Assembly: GCA_965653565.1 (NCBI GenBank)
Contig: CBFHAI010000068.1
Span: forward strand, 1 to 25,413
DNA length: 25,413 nt
DNA from: JALCLA01 sp965653565
GTDB taxonomy: Bacteria > Pseudomonadota > Gammaproteobacteria > Xanthomonadales > Xanthomonadaceae
Reading direction: 5' to 3'
Shown here: in pieces, positions 1-8,176 of the stretch
Layout: each line of letters begins with the position of its first letter
How positions within the stretch are numbered: the stretch's first letter is position 1
Translations under genes and position numbers: made by a program
Notes under the pieces: generated by a model
The model's input: the letters and a program-made list of their open reading frames with translations, nothing else
Told to the model about the DNA's origin: nothing
Database searches by the model: none

Positions 1-686
1 TCGCCTTGCGCGCCCGTCGCACCGGTCAAACCGATCGGACCTTGCTCACCCTGCGCGCCAGTCGCACCCGTCAGGCCGATCGGACCTTGCTCACCCTGCG
101 CGCCAGTCGCGCCGTTTGCACCGGTCGCGCCGTTTGCACCAGCGGCGCCCGTTGCACCAGCTGCACCGGTCGCGCCGGCACTACCCGTCGCGCCGGTCGG
201 ACCTGCGACGCCGGTCGCACCGGTCGCACCCGTGATGCCCGTCGCGCCGGTGGCGCCGCGCGCACCGGTGGCGCCCGTGGCGCCGGTCGCACCCGTGGCA
301 CCGGCGACGGCGTTGAGCGCGTATTGCGCCACCGGGGTGGTCGACACCGGCTGGCGCGGCAGCGTCACGCCGTCGACCGTCACCTGCAGATACATCTGCT
401 GGCCGGTGAAGGCGCCCGGGAAGGCGAGGTTGATGCTGAAAACGCCGTTGACGACCGGGTAGTTCGGCTCGGAAATCGTGGCGCCGACCTGGTTGCCGCC
501 GGTGGGAGCGTCCCACAGCGAGAAGGTGAGGTCGTAGGCGCCTTCGGCCACGGCGCCGTTCTGTTCGAGGCGACCCTGGTAGACGAAGTCGGGCAGCTGG
601 ATCGCCTTGGCGTTCTGGGCCTGGACGTTGCTACCGAGCAGCCCTAAGGCCAGCGAAAGCGAGGCAAACAAATTGTGGTGCTTCAT
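1..686 (-). CDS. Secreted collagen-like (Gly-X-Y repeat) protein, 3' end beyond the window
   Basis: Open from an ATG at 684-686 to the window edge (228 codons seen, no stop). AGGGGA lies about 8 nt before the start. Residues 1-23 look like a Sec signal peptide with a likely signal peptidase I site after V-Q-A. Residues about 30-125 form a globular N-terminal domain (starting near DFVYQGRLEQNG and ending TTPVAQYALNA) of a type I have seen at the N-terminus of secreted proteins of this group. From residue 129 there are at least 33 uninterrupted Gly-X-Y triplets, mostly Gly-Ala-Thr, later Gly-Ala-Gln, Gly-Glu-Gln and Gly-Pro-Ile. Collagen-like bacterial proteins form trimeric surface stalks, often with Thr-rich triplets; function here is unknown. 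It lies 16 bp downstream of the small secreted protein gene and is probably co-transcribed with it. Confidence 0.85.
   Translation of the reverse strand, partial: MKHHNLFASLSLALGLLGSNVQAQNAKAIQLPDFVYQGRLEQNGAVAEGAYDLTFSLWDAPTGGNQVGATISEPNYPVVNGVFSINLAFPGAFTGQQMYLQVTVDGVTLPRQPVSTTPVAQYALNAVAGATGATGATGATGARGATGATGITGATGATGVAGPTGATGSAGATGAAGATGAAGANGATGANGATGAQGEQGPIGLTGATGAQGEQGPIGLTGATGAQG
6..113. repeat. 45-bp in-frame tandem repeat inside the collagen-like gene
   Basis: Positions 6-50 and 51-95 are near-identical 45-bp units, followed by a partial third unit to about 113. Each unit encodes 15 residues made of five Gly-X-Y triplets (GAT GAQ GEQ GPI GLT). The array probably continues past the left edge. 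Because units are multiples of three, gain or loss would change stalk length without a frameshift. Confidence 0.85.
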
Positions 687-702
687 GTGTGCGATCCCCT
701 GT

Positions 703-1002
703 TCAATCTTCGAAACCATCCGCGAAGATGCGCCCGCCACCGGGGCCACCTTGCACGACATTGCCGATCGTCGCGGGATACCCGCTGGTCAGCCTGAATT
801 GCCCGTTCGACGTGGTGCCCATCGCCGCTTCGCCCAAAGTCGAGATCAACTTGAAGGGACCGGCCTGCGAGATCTGCCCGCCGCCGGCCACCGTGCCGTT
901 GCGAACGGCGTAATCGGTGCCGGCCATGGCCTCGCCCGTCGCCCAGGTCGCCGCGATCAGCGCGAGCGCGAGCCGCAAGCTCGGTTTTGTGTCGTGCGTC
1001 AT
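703..1002 (-). CDS. Small secreted protein with C-terminal IFADGFED tail
   Basis: A 99-residue protein starting at an ATG preceded by GGGGGA about 5 nt upstream. Residues 1 to about 27 form a signal peptide (basic start, hydrophobic LALALIAATWA core, likely cleavage after A-M-A). The mature part, about 70 residues, is Gly-rich (TVAGGGQISQAGPFKL, then GGPGGGRIFADGFED at the end) and has no cysteine. I do not recognise an enzymatic domain. Secreted proteins ending in an I-F-x-D-G-F-E motif are, from memory, common in Dokdonella and relatives; whether the motif is a sorting tag is not known to me. It is the upstream gene of a likely two-gene unit with the collagen-like protein. Confidence 0.75.
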   Translation of the reverse strand: MTHDTKPSLRLALALIAATWATGEAMAGTDYAVRNGTVAGGGQISQAGPFKLISTLGEAAMGTTSNGQFRLTSGYPATIGNVVQGGPGGGRIFADGFED

Positions 1003-1342
1003 GATTCCCCCGTTGGCCGCCGGTTCTGCGGCGGTCGATTCCCCGTTGCGTGGCGTCGGTCACGGACGTCGCGCCTGATCCTGTGAACTCCGCCCGGAAA
1101 CTGCGGTGCGGCGCACAATACCGGTCGACTTGGACAAAAGCACCCCCGTTTGGGGGGTATTTCGGTCACGCTTTTTAAATGGGGGTCTTTTGAAATGATT
1201 GTTCACGCGACAGCGAACGCGGCCGCGGTGGTTTTCTCACCGGTCGACGCCCGCTTCGAGCGCGCTCGAACGCCGCGGTTACCGTTCGCGCGCGGCCGCG
1301 GGCATCGCCGATAATCGCGGCCTCGCCTATTTCCGGTGCCCC
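1003..1342. other. Divergent intergenic region with a C/G-tract dyad
   Basis: This 340-bp gap separates the leftward secreted-protein genes from kbl and should hold both promoters, but I cannot place a convincing -35/-10 pair. The clearest structure is ACCCCC-GTTT-GGGGGGT at 1142-1158, a short perfect dyad, followed by another five-G run at 1181-1185 in a locally A/T-rich stretch. The kbl frame stays open back to 1199, but that part is Arg-rich and unlike Kbl, so I read it as non-coding. Confidence 0.5.
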
Positions 1343-2541
<1,199 letters not shown>

Positions 2542-2542
<1 letters not shown>

Positions 2543-2560
2543 AGCGCTAGCCGAGCGCTT
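2542..2560. terminator. Hairpin shared by two convergent genes
   Basis: AAGCGCT at 2542-2548 pairs perfectly with AGCGCTT at 2554-2560 around a 5-nt loop. It overlaps the last base of kbl and the stop codon of the facing pseudouridine synthase. On the minus strand it is followed by CAGTTTTTC, so it fits a terminator best for the leftward gene. Confidence 0.55.
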
Positions 2561-3293
2561 TCACTTCGTCGGCGGTCAACTCGCGCCAGCCGCCTTTCGG
2601 CAGCTGGCCCAGCGCGAGCGTGCCGATCGCCACACGCACCAGTCGCAATACGGCGATATCGAAGGCCGCCAGCAAGCGGCGGATTTGCCGGTTGCGGCCT
2701 TCGTCGAGCACGATTTCCAGCCACGCGTTCTTCTCGCCGGTGCGCAGCACGGTGCCGCGCTTGGCCGACAGGCGTTCGCCATCGTCGTCGACGCCGGCCT
2801 CGAGCCGCGCGAGCAGGTCGGCATCGGGCAGGCGGTCGATCTGCACGTGGTAGGTCTTGTCGGGGCCGCGATCCGGATCGGTGATGCGGGCCGCCCATTC
2901 CGGATCGTTGCTGAAAAGCAGCAGCCCTTCGCTGGCGCGGTCGAGCCGGCCGACCGGTGCCAGCCAGGGCAACTGCGCGCCGTCGAAACAGCGATACACC
3001 GTCTGGCGGCCGCGATCGTCGTTCGCGGTGGTGACGAGGCCGCGCGGCTTGTTCAACATCACGTAACGCCGCACCACGCCGCCCAGCGGCTGGCCGTCGA
3101 TGCTGACGCGATCGCGGCCTTCTTCCACCGGATGTTCGGCGTCGCGCACGACGCGATCGTTCACCGCCACGCGTCCGGCCTGTACCCACGCCGCGGCCTG
3201 CGAACGCGAACACACGCCCGCCTTCGAGATCACGCGCGCCACGCCCAGCCGCCGGCCGCGCGCGCCGGCCGGCGGCAGCGAAGAAGATTTCAT
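2547..3293 (-). CDS. RsuA/RluB/RluF-family pseudouridine synthase
   Basis: A 248-residue cytosolic RNA-modifying enzyme converting uridine to pseudouridine, probably in rRNA. Residues about 16-70 form an S4 RNA-binding domain (GVARVISKAGVCSRSQAA, then VNDRVV). The catalytic domain follows with MLNKPRGLVTT and the hallmark GRLDRASEGLLLFSND, where Asp118 is the expected nucleophile, then KTYHV and EGRNRQIRRLLAAF. The S4 domain excludes the S4-less RluE type; whether the target is the 16S or 23S rRNA site cannot be read from sequence. The start at 3293 is the first methionine before the homologous region. An upstream in-frame extension to 3407 is Arg-rich and overlaps the OsmC gene, so I rejected it. 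There is no clear Shine-Dalgarno; a TTG two codons upstream is an alternative. Confidence 0.9.
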   Translation of the reverse strand: MKSSSLPPAGARGRRLGVARVISKAGVCSRSQAAAWVQAGRVAVNDRVVRDAEHPVEEGRDRVSIDGQPLGGVVRRYVMLNKPRGLVTTANDDRGRQTVYRCFDGAQLPWLAPVGRLDRASEGLLLFSNDPEWAARITDPDRGPDKTYHVQIDRLPDADLLARLEAGVDDDGERLSAKRGTVLRTGEKNAWLEIVLDEGRNRQIRRLLAAFDIAVLRLVRVAIGTLALGQLPKGGWRELTADEVKALG

Positions 3294-3354
3294 CGACAAA
3301 GCATGACGCCGCAGCCTGCGATTGGCTACGCTTCGCCGATCACCGGGGAATCCC

Positions 3355-3807
3355 ATGTCCGAACACCGCATCGATCTGGCGTGGACGCGCGGCGAGCGCG
3401 CCTTCACTTACGACAATTTCAATCGCGCCCACACCGTGCGCTTCGCCGGCGGACAGGTGCTGCGCAATTCGAGTGCGCCCGATTACTTCGGCGATGCCGA
3501 TCTCGCCAATCCGGAAGAGCTGCTGGTCGCGGCGCTATCGTCGTGCCACATGCTCACCTTTCTCGCGGTGGCGGCCAAGCGCGGGTTCCTGGTCGAAAGC
3601 TATGCCGATGCCGCTTTCGGTACCTTGGAGAAGAACGCCGAGGGCAAAGCCGCGGTGACGCGCGTCACCTTGCGTCCGGTCGCGCAATTCGGCGGCGACA
3701 GGCTGCCCGACGCCGCCGAACTGGCCCGCCTGCACGACAAGGCGCACCAGCACTGCATCATCGCCAACTCGGTACGCACGCAGGTTTCGGTGGAACTGGC
3801 CGGCTGA
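3355..3807 (+). CDS. OsmC/Ohr-family peroxiredoxin-like protein
   Basis: A 150-residue cytosolic protein of the OsmC superfamily, whose members reduce organic hydroperoxides or fatty acid peroxides through a cysteine pair. Both candidate cysteines are visible: Cys64 in ALSSCHMLTFL and Cys134 in AHQHCIIANS. NPEELLVAALSSC is the typical helix entry, and the HQHC-NS ending suits the general OsmC subgroup better than Ohr. The ATG at 3355 has GGGGAA 4 nt upstream; the earlier in-frame start at 3322 is less likely. It is divergent from the pseudouridine synthase (61-bp gap) and lies 172 bp before the acyl-lipid operon. A lipid-peroxide role would suit that neighbour, but that is inference. Confidence 0.9.
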   Translation: MSEHRIDLAWTRGERAFTYDNFNRAHTVRFAGGQVLRNSSAPDYFGDADLANPEELLVAALSSCHMLTFLAVAAKRGFLVESYADAAFGTLEKNAEGKAAVTRVTLRPVAQFGGDRLPDAAELARLHDKAHQHCIIANSVRTQVSVELAG

Positions 3808-3910
3808 TGCGAAGGCGGTGTGTCGAAGGATTCACCGCATCATCACCGCCGAAGCCGAAAATCGCGCGGCATGTCTTCGACTGAACCGATTTTCCTTGCG
3901 ACGCCCGATG

Positions 3911-3941
3911 CGCTGCGCCATGGCGCAGCGGCTTCGCTGCG
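3911..3941 (+). promoter_or_regulatory. Three-arm mutually exclusive hairpin in the leader of the lipid operon
   Basis: 3911-3930 is a perfect 20-bp palindrome (CGCTGCGCCATGGCGCAGCG). Its right arm CGCAGCG (3924-3930) can also pair with CGCTGCG at 3935-3941 around GCTT. Arms 1 and 3 therefore compete for arm 2, which is attenuator-like geometry, 39 bp before the FAD oxidoreductase start. There is no U-run after either stem, so a simple terminator is unlikely. It could instead be a palindromic repeat or protein site. Confidence 0.4.
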
Positions 3942-3979
3942 CGACTTCGAACGCCGCATGCATCGAGCCGGCCGCTGAG

Positions 3980-5221
3980 ATGCGCATCGCCGTGCTGGGC
4001 TCGGGCATCGCCGGACTGGGTAGCGCCTGGCTGCTGTCGCGCGAACACGAGGTGGTGTTGTTCGAGGCAGCCGATCGCCTGGGCGGACACACGCACACGC
4101 ATACCGTCGAACAGGCGGGGCGCACTTATGCGATCGACTCGGGCTTCATCGTGTTCAATCCGCCCAACTATCCATATTTCACCAGGTTGCTGGCCGACCT
4201 GGGCGTGGCGACGCAAGCGGGCACGATGAGTTTTTCGGTGCAAAGCGAACGCACCGGCCTGGAATACAACGCCGGCGACCTGGCCGGCTTGTTCTGCCAG
4301 AAAGCCAATCTGGTCTCGCCGCGCTTCTGGCGCATGCTGGCGGATCTGCGCCGTTTCTATCGAGAAGCACCGGCCTTGCTGCAGCGTACCGATGCCGGTC
4401 CCGACCTCGGCGATTTCCTCGCCGAACGCGGCTACGGCGAGGCCTTCATCGACGAGCATCTGGTGCCGATGGCGAGTGCGCTATGGTCGTCGCCGTCGGT
4501 CCAGGTGATGAAGTTTCCGGCGAAGTATCTGGCCCGGTTCATGGCCAACCACCACATGCTGCAGATCAGCGATCGGCCGCAATGGCGCGTGCTGACGGGG
4601 GGATCGTCGAGCTATGTTCGCGCCTTGCAGTCACGCTGGAAGGTCGAGGTGCGGCTGAGCTGCGCGGTGCGGAAAGTGGTGCGTGGCGAGGCCGGAATCG
4701 ACGTGCATTTCGACGCTGGGGTCGAGCGTTTCGATCACGTGGTGATGGCTTGCCACAGCGACCAGGCACTCGCCCTGCTCGATGCGCCGAGCGACGCAGA
4801 ACGCGAGATCCTCGGCGCCATCGGCTATCAGAGCAACGAAACCGTGCTGCACACCGATGCCCGCCTGCTGCCGCGCAACCGACGCGCCTGGGCGGCGTGG
4901 AATGCGCATGTTTCCGCCGCCGGCGACGAATGCACGGTCAGTTATTGCATGAATCTATTGCAGTCGGTCGAATCGCCTGAGCCTTTCGTGGTGACGCTCA
5001 ATCGCGCGGCGGCGATCGACCCCGCGAAGATTCTCGCGCGCATGAGCTACACGCATCCGGTCTACACGCGGGCCAGCGTCGCGGCGCAGGCGCGCCGCGC
5101 CGAGATCAACGGCGTCGATCGCCTCTGGTACGCGGGCGCGTACTGGGGCTGGGGCTTTCACGAAGATGGCTTGCGCAGCGCGGTGGATGTCGCCGCGGCG
5201 CTCGGCGTGGTTTGGCGATGA
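3980..5221 (+). CDS. FAD-dependent amine-oxidase-like oxidoreductase (COG2907/Rv0449c type)
   Basis: A 413-residue flavoprotein, first gene of a five-gene operon. The N-terminus carries the dinucleotide-binding fold (GSGIAGLGSAW at 7-17, acidic strand end VVLFEAADRLGGHTHTH), and the C-terminus the second FAD contact (LWYAGAYWGWGFHEDGLRSAVD). Between them FIVFNPPNYPYF and MKFPAKYLARFMANHH are typical of the COG2907 group found next to CFA-type methyltransferases. It probably desaturates or reduces a methylated acyl chain; Rhodobacter furan-fatty-acid synthesis is a precedent for oxidation after methylation, but orthology to UfaD or UfaO is not established. I chose the ATG at 3980 because the Rossmann strand starts there. 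Its stop overlaps the next start (ATGA). Confidence 0.85.
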   Translation: MRIAVLGSGIAGLGSAWLLSREHEVVLFEAADRLGGHTHTHTVEQAGRTYAIDSGFIVFNPPNYPYFTRLLADLGVATQAGTMSFSVQSERTGLEYNAGDLAGLFCQKANLVSPRFWRMLADLRRFYREAPALLQRTDAGPDLGDFLAERGYGEAFIDEHLVPMASALWSSPSVQVMKFPAKYLARFMANHHMLQISDRPQWRVLTGGSSSYVRALQSRWKVEVRLSCAVRKVVRGEAGIDVHFDAGVERFDHVVMACHSDQALALLDAPSDAEREILGAIGYQSNETVLHTDARLLPRNRRAWAAWNAHVSAAGDECTVSYCMNLLQSVESPEPFVVTLNRAAAIDPAKILARMSYTHPVYTRASVAAQARRAEINGVDRLWYAGAYWGWGFHEDGLRSAVDVAAALGVVWR

Positions 5222-6015
5222 ACGAGCGCTTCGCCAGCGCGATCTACACCGGCTGGGTGCGGCATCGGCGCTTCCGGCCGCATCCGCATGCGTTCGGCTA
5301 CAAGTTGTATCTGATGTATCTGGACCTTGCCGAAATCGATCGCGTGTTTGCCGGACGGATGTTCTGGTCGTGCGAGCGACGCAATCTGGTGCAATTCCGG
5401 CGCAGCGATTATCTCGGCGATCCGGCCATGCCGCTCGACACGGCGGTGCGCGATCGCGCGCAGCAGGCGCTCGGGCGGCGTCCGCTCGGCCCGATCCGTC
5501 TGCTCACGCATCTGCGCACCTTCGGCCACTGTTTCAACCCGGTGAGTTTCTATTATTGCTACCGGCCCGATGGTGCGACGCTCGATTGCATCGTCGCCGA
5601 GATCACCAACACGCCATGGCAAGAACGCCACAGCTACGTGCTGGCCGCCGACGCCGCCACGCCGCACGGCAGCGCGCTCGGCTGGGAATTTCCGAAGGCG
5701 TTCCATGTGTCGCCCTTCCTGCCGATGTTGCGCGACTATCGCTGGCGGCTGCAGCCACCGACGGAAACGCTGCGCATCCACATGGATGTGCTGAGCGAAG
5801 GCACACCGGATTTCGACGCGACACTGGTGCTCGAGCGCCGCGAAATTTCCGCCACCGCGCTGGCGCGCGTGCTGCTGCGCTATCCGCTGATGACGCTCAA
5901 AGTGGTTGCCGCCATCCACTGGCAGGCCTTGCTGCTGTGGTGCCGGCGCAATCCGGTCTACGACCATCCCGACAAGGCGCGCAAGCCGGCGCGCGCAGGA
6001 TCCGAGCATGAATGA
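5218..6015 (+). CDS. DUF1365 family protein
   Basis: A 265-residue protein of DUF1365 (COG3496), a family of unknown biochemistry that accompanies CFA-type methyltransferases and COG2907 flavoproteins; Rv0448c is the mycobacterial counterpart. Recognisable blocks are RHRRFRPHPHAFGYKLYLMY near residues 15-34, LLTHLRTFGHCFNPVSFYYC near 95-114, and FPKAFHVSPFLPM around 160. The many conserved His and aromatic residues suggest a metal or lipid site, but no reaction is known to me. No signal peptide is seen. The ATG sits in a 4-nt overlap with the preceding stop, and the 3' end overlaps the methyltransferase by 8 nt, so translational coupling is likely. A TTG two codons upstream is an alternative start. 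Confidence 0.88.
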   Translation: MNERFASAIYTGWVRHRRFRPHPHAFGYKLYLMYLDLAEIDRVFAGRMFWSCERRNLVQFRRSDYLGDPAMPLDTAVRDRAQQALGRRPLGPIRLLTHLRTFGHCFNPVSFYYCYRPDGATLDCIVAEITNTPWQERHSYVLAADAATPHGSALGWEFPKAFHVSPFLPMLRDYRWRLQPPTETLRIHMDVLSEGTPDFDATLVLERREISATALARVLLRYPLMTLKVVAAIHWQALLLWCRRNPVYDHPDKARKPARAGSEHE

Positions 6016-7324
6016 CACCGCGGAAACCGTCGCCTCGCTGCCCGGCGACGACGCACTGCGCGGCCTCGATGTCGGCGCACTGTCGCCGGCACGCGGTCTC
6101 GAACGCCTGCTGCGCGGCCGCCTGATCGCGCAGATGAGCCAATTGCGCGATTGCGATCTGCGCCTGATCGATGCCGACGGCGACCTGCATCTGGGCACGG
6201 CGGCGGACGATCCGGCGCAGACGCTGCATACGACGATCCGCGTGCGCGATCCCGGGTTCTATCGATTGATCGCCGCCAACGGCAGCGTCGGTGCCGGCGA
6301 AGCCTATATCGAGGGCTTGTGGGATTGCAGCGACCTGGTCGCGCTGGTGCGCATCCTGGTGCGCAACCGCGACCTGCTCGATGCGATGGAGAGCGGCATC
6401 GCGCGGCTCGGCGGCTGGACGATGCGCCTGCTGCACACGTTGCAAAGGAACACGCGGGCCGGCAGCCGGCGCAATATCGCGGCGCACTACGATCTGGGCA
6501 ACGAGCTGTTCGAACTTTTCCTCGACCAGAACCTGATGTATTCGTCGGCGATATTCGCTTCGGCCGACGACACGCTCGAAACCGCATCGCAACGCAAACT
6601 CGACCGCATCTGCCAGAAACTGCAGTTGAACGCGGCCGACCACGTGGTCGAAATCGGCACCGGCTGGGGTGGATTCGCGTTGCATGCGGCGGCGAACTAC
6701 GGTTGCCGCGTCACGACCACGACGATTTCGCGCAAGCAGTTCGATCTGGCCTCGCAGCGTGTGCAGCAAGCCGGCCTGGGCGATCGCATCACGCTGCTGC
6801 GCCGCGATTATCGCGACCTGGACGGCCGCTACGACAAGCTGGTGTCGATCGAGATGATCGAGGCGATCGGGCATCAATATCTCGGTACGTATTTCGCCAA
6901 GTGCGCGTCGCTGCTGAAGGACGACGGCATGGCGCTGATCCAGGCGATCACGATCGAGGATCATCGCTACCAGCGCGCGCTGAATTCGGTCGACTTCATC
7001 AAACGCTTCATTTTTCCAGGCAGTTTCATTCCGTCGATCGCCGCGATGCAGGGCGCGATTTCGCGCACCGATCTGAAACTGTTCAACCTCGAAGACATCG
7101 GCCCGAGCTATGCGCTCACGCTGCGCCATTGGCGGCAGCGCTTCTTCGCCAACATCGAGGCGGTGCGCGCGCTCGGCTATCCCGAGCGATTCGTGCGCAT
7201 GTGGGATTTCTATCTCTGCTACTGCGAAGGTGGCTTCCTCGAACGTTCGATCGGCGATGTGCAATTGCTGCTGATGCGGCCGCGCTGCCGGCGCGAATCG
7301 TATCTGCCGGGTCTGGTGCCTTGA
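6008..7324 (+). CDS. CFA-family fatty-acyl methyltransferase, UfaA1/BfaB-like subtype
   Basis: A 438-residue SAM-dependent methyltransferase of the cyclopropane-fatty-acyl-phospholipid synthase family. SAM motif I is EIGTGWGGFALH (215-226), preceded by AHYDLGNELFELFLD (159-173). Against E. coli Cfa the bicarbonate-site residues differ. MQYSC becomes LMYSS (Ser180 for Cys139), the Glu of FEH is kept as Glu285 but followed by Ala, LLHTIG becomes LIQAIT (Gln312 for His266), and the Tyr of GADYD is kept. EMIEAIG and QAIT resemble, as I remember them, mycobacterial UfaA1 and BfaB/TmsB, which make 10-methyl(ene) stearate. I therefore expect methyl or methylene transfer to an unsaturated phospholipid chain rather than ring closure. 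It overlaps both neighbours. Confidence 0.9.
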   Translation: MNDTAETVASLPGDDALRGLDVGALSPARGLERLLRGRLIAQMSQLRDCDLRLIDADGDLHLGTAADDPAQTLHTTIRVRDPGFYRLIAANGSVGAGEAYIEGLWDCSDLVALVRILVRNRDLLDAMESGIARLGGWTMRLLHTLQRNTRAGSRRNIAAHYDLGNELFELFLDQNLMYSSAIFASADDTLETASQRKLDRICQKLQLNAADHVVEIGTGWGGFALHAAANYGCRVTTTTISRKQFDLASQRVQQAGLGDRITLLRRDYRDLDGRYDKLVSIEMIEAIGHQYLGTYFAKCASLLKDDGMALIQAITIEDHRYQRALNSVDFIKRFIFPGSFIPSIAAMQGAISRTDLKLFNLEDIGPSYALTLRHWRQRFFANIEAVRALGYPERFVRMWDFYLCYCEGGFLERSIGDVQLLLMRPRCRRESYLPGLVP

Positions 7325-8112
7325 TGTTTCCCTACGGCTTGCTGGCGGTCCCGCTCGTCCTCGCGATCCTGGCGATGATCGTCACGTGGGTGTTGCAGCG
7401 GCGCACGCGCAATGCGGGCTTCGTCGATGTGGTGTGGGCCGCGCTGATGGGCGTGACGGCGCTGTTCTACGGCGCGGTGGGAATGGGCGCCGCGACGCCG
7501 CGTCTGCTGGTGGCGATGCTGGGCGGCATCTGGGGTTTTCGGCTGAGTCTGCATTTGCTCGCGCGCGTGCTGCACGAGACCGAGGACGGCCGCTACCGAT
7601 ATCTGCGCGAACACTGGCGCGACAGCCAGGTGAAATTTTTCGGTTTCTTCATGGCACAGGCTTTGTCGACGGCGTTGTTCTCGATTCCGTTTCTGGTCGC
7701 CACGTCGAATCCGATCGGCGGCATCACGGGGTGGTCGCTGGCGGGCGTGGCGGTGTGGCTGGTCAGCCTCGGCGGCGAGAGCCTCGCCGACATGCAGCTA
7801 TCGGCGTGGCGAAAGAATCCGGCCAACCGGCTTCGTACGTGTCGCGCCGGATTGTGGGCGTATTCGCGCCATCCAAATTATTTTTTCGAATGGCTGCATT
7901 GGTTCGCCTACGTGCTGATCGCGGTCGGATCGCCGTGGTGGGAATGGAGCCTGCTGGGACCGATCCTGATGGGCGTTTCGCTGCTGTGGATCACCGGCAT
8001 CCCGTTCACCGAAGCGCAAGCGCTGCGCTCGCGCGGCGAGGACTATCGCGCCTATCAGCGCGAAGTGAGCCGATTCTTCCCGTGGTTCCCGCGCCGCAGG
8101 TCGGCGAAGTGA
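7324..8112 (+). CDS. DUF1295 / steroid 5-alpha-reductase-like membrane protein
   Basis: A 262-residue polytopic inner-membrane protein with about six or seven hydrophobic segments, starting FPYGLLAVPLVLAILAMIV. The DUF1295 signature is clear: RNAGFVDVVWAALMG near residue 27, then the C-terminal catalytic-type region GLWAYSRHPNYFFEWLHWFAY and a closing EDYRAYQREVSRFFPWFP. The R-H-P-N-Y-F-E block is shared with isoprenylcysteine methyltransferases and steroid reductases, which bind NADPH or SAM there. A role as acyl-chain reductase or accessory subunit is inferred. The start codon shares one base with the previous stop (TGATG). Rv0446c holds the same place in the mycobacterial locus. Confidence 0.9.
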   Translation: MFPYGLLAVPLVLAILAMIVTWVLQRRTRNAGFVDVVWAALMGVTALFYGAVGMGAATPRLLVAMLGGIWGFRLSLHLLARVLHETEDGRYRYLREHWRDSQVKFFGFFMAQALSTALFSIPFLVATSNPIGGITGWSLAGVAVWLVSLGGESLADMQLSAWRKNPANRLRTCRAGLWAYSRHPNYFFEWLHWFAYVLIAVGSPWWEWSLLGPILMGVSLLWITGIPFTEAQALRSRGEDYRAYQREVSRFFPWFPRRRSAK

Positions 8113-8141
8113 AGCCGCTCTCTTTCTTTTCGCCCTCGCAC

Positions 8142-8176
8142 TTACTCGCCCCTCGCCGCTAACCCCTCGCCCCTCA
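8142..8176 (+). repeat. Heptamer repeat abutting the start codon of the second methyltransferase
   Basis: From 8142 the gap is built of seven-base steps: TTACTCG, CCCCTCG, CCGCTAA, CCCCTCG, CCCCTCA, the last running into the ATG at 8176. The tract is pyrimidine-rich, so no Shine-Dalgarno is possible within 30 nt of the start. TAACCCC also occurs at 9326-9332, and the seven-base period matches the TCCCGAT family elsewhere in the window. Confidence 0.6.

Noticed and set aside
6..647. 213-codon plus-strand frame opposite the collagen-like gene
   Set aside because: Low-complexity Arg/Thr-rich mirror of the Gly-X-Y repeat; the minus strand has the signal peptide, ribosome site and folded domain.
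1142..1158. C/G-tract dyad as a terminator
   Set aside because: Stem of only five or six pairs, no U-run, and no gene ends near it; kept only as a note on the intergenic region.
1199..1342. N-terminal extension of Kbl by 48 codons
   Set aside because: Arg/Ser-rich and outside the conserved length of the family; the enzyme is complete from 1343.
6151..8112. 653-codon frame that would fuse an N-terminal extension to the DUF1295 protein
   Set aside because: The first 390 codons are out of frame within the methyltransferase gene. The real start is the ATG at 7324 in a TGATG overlap.
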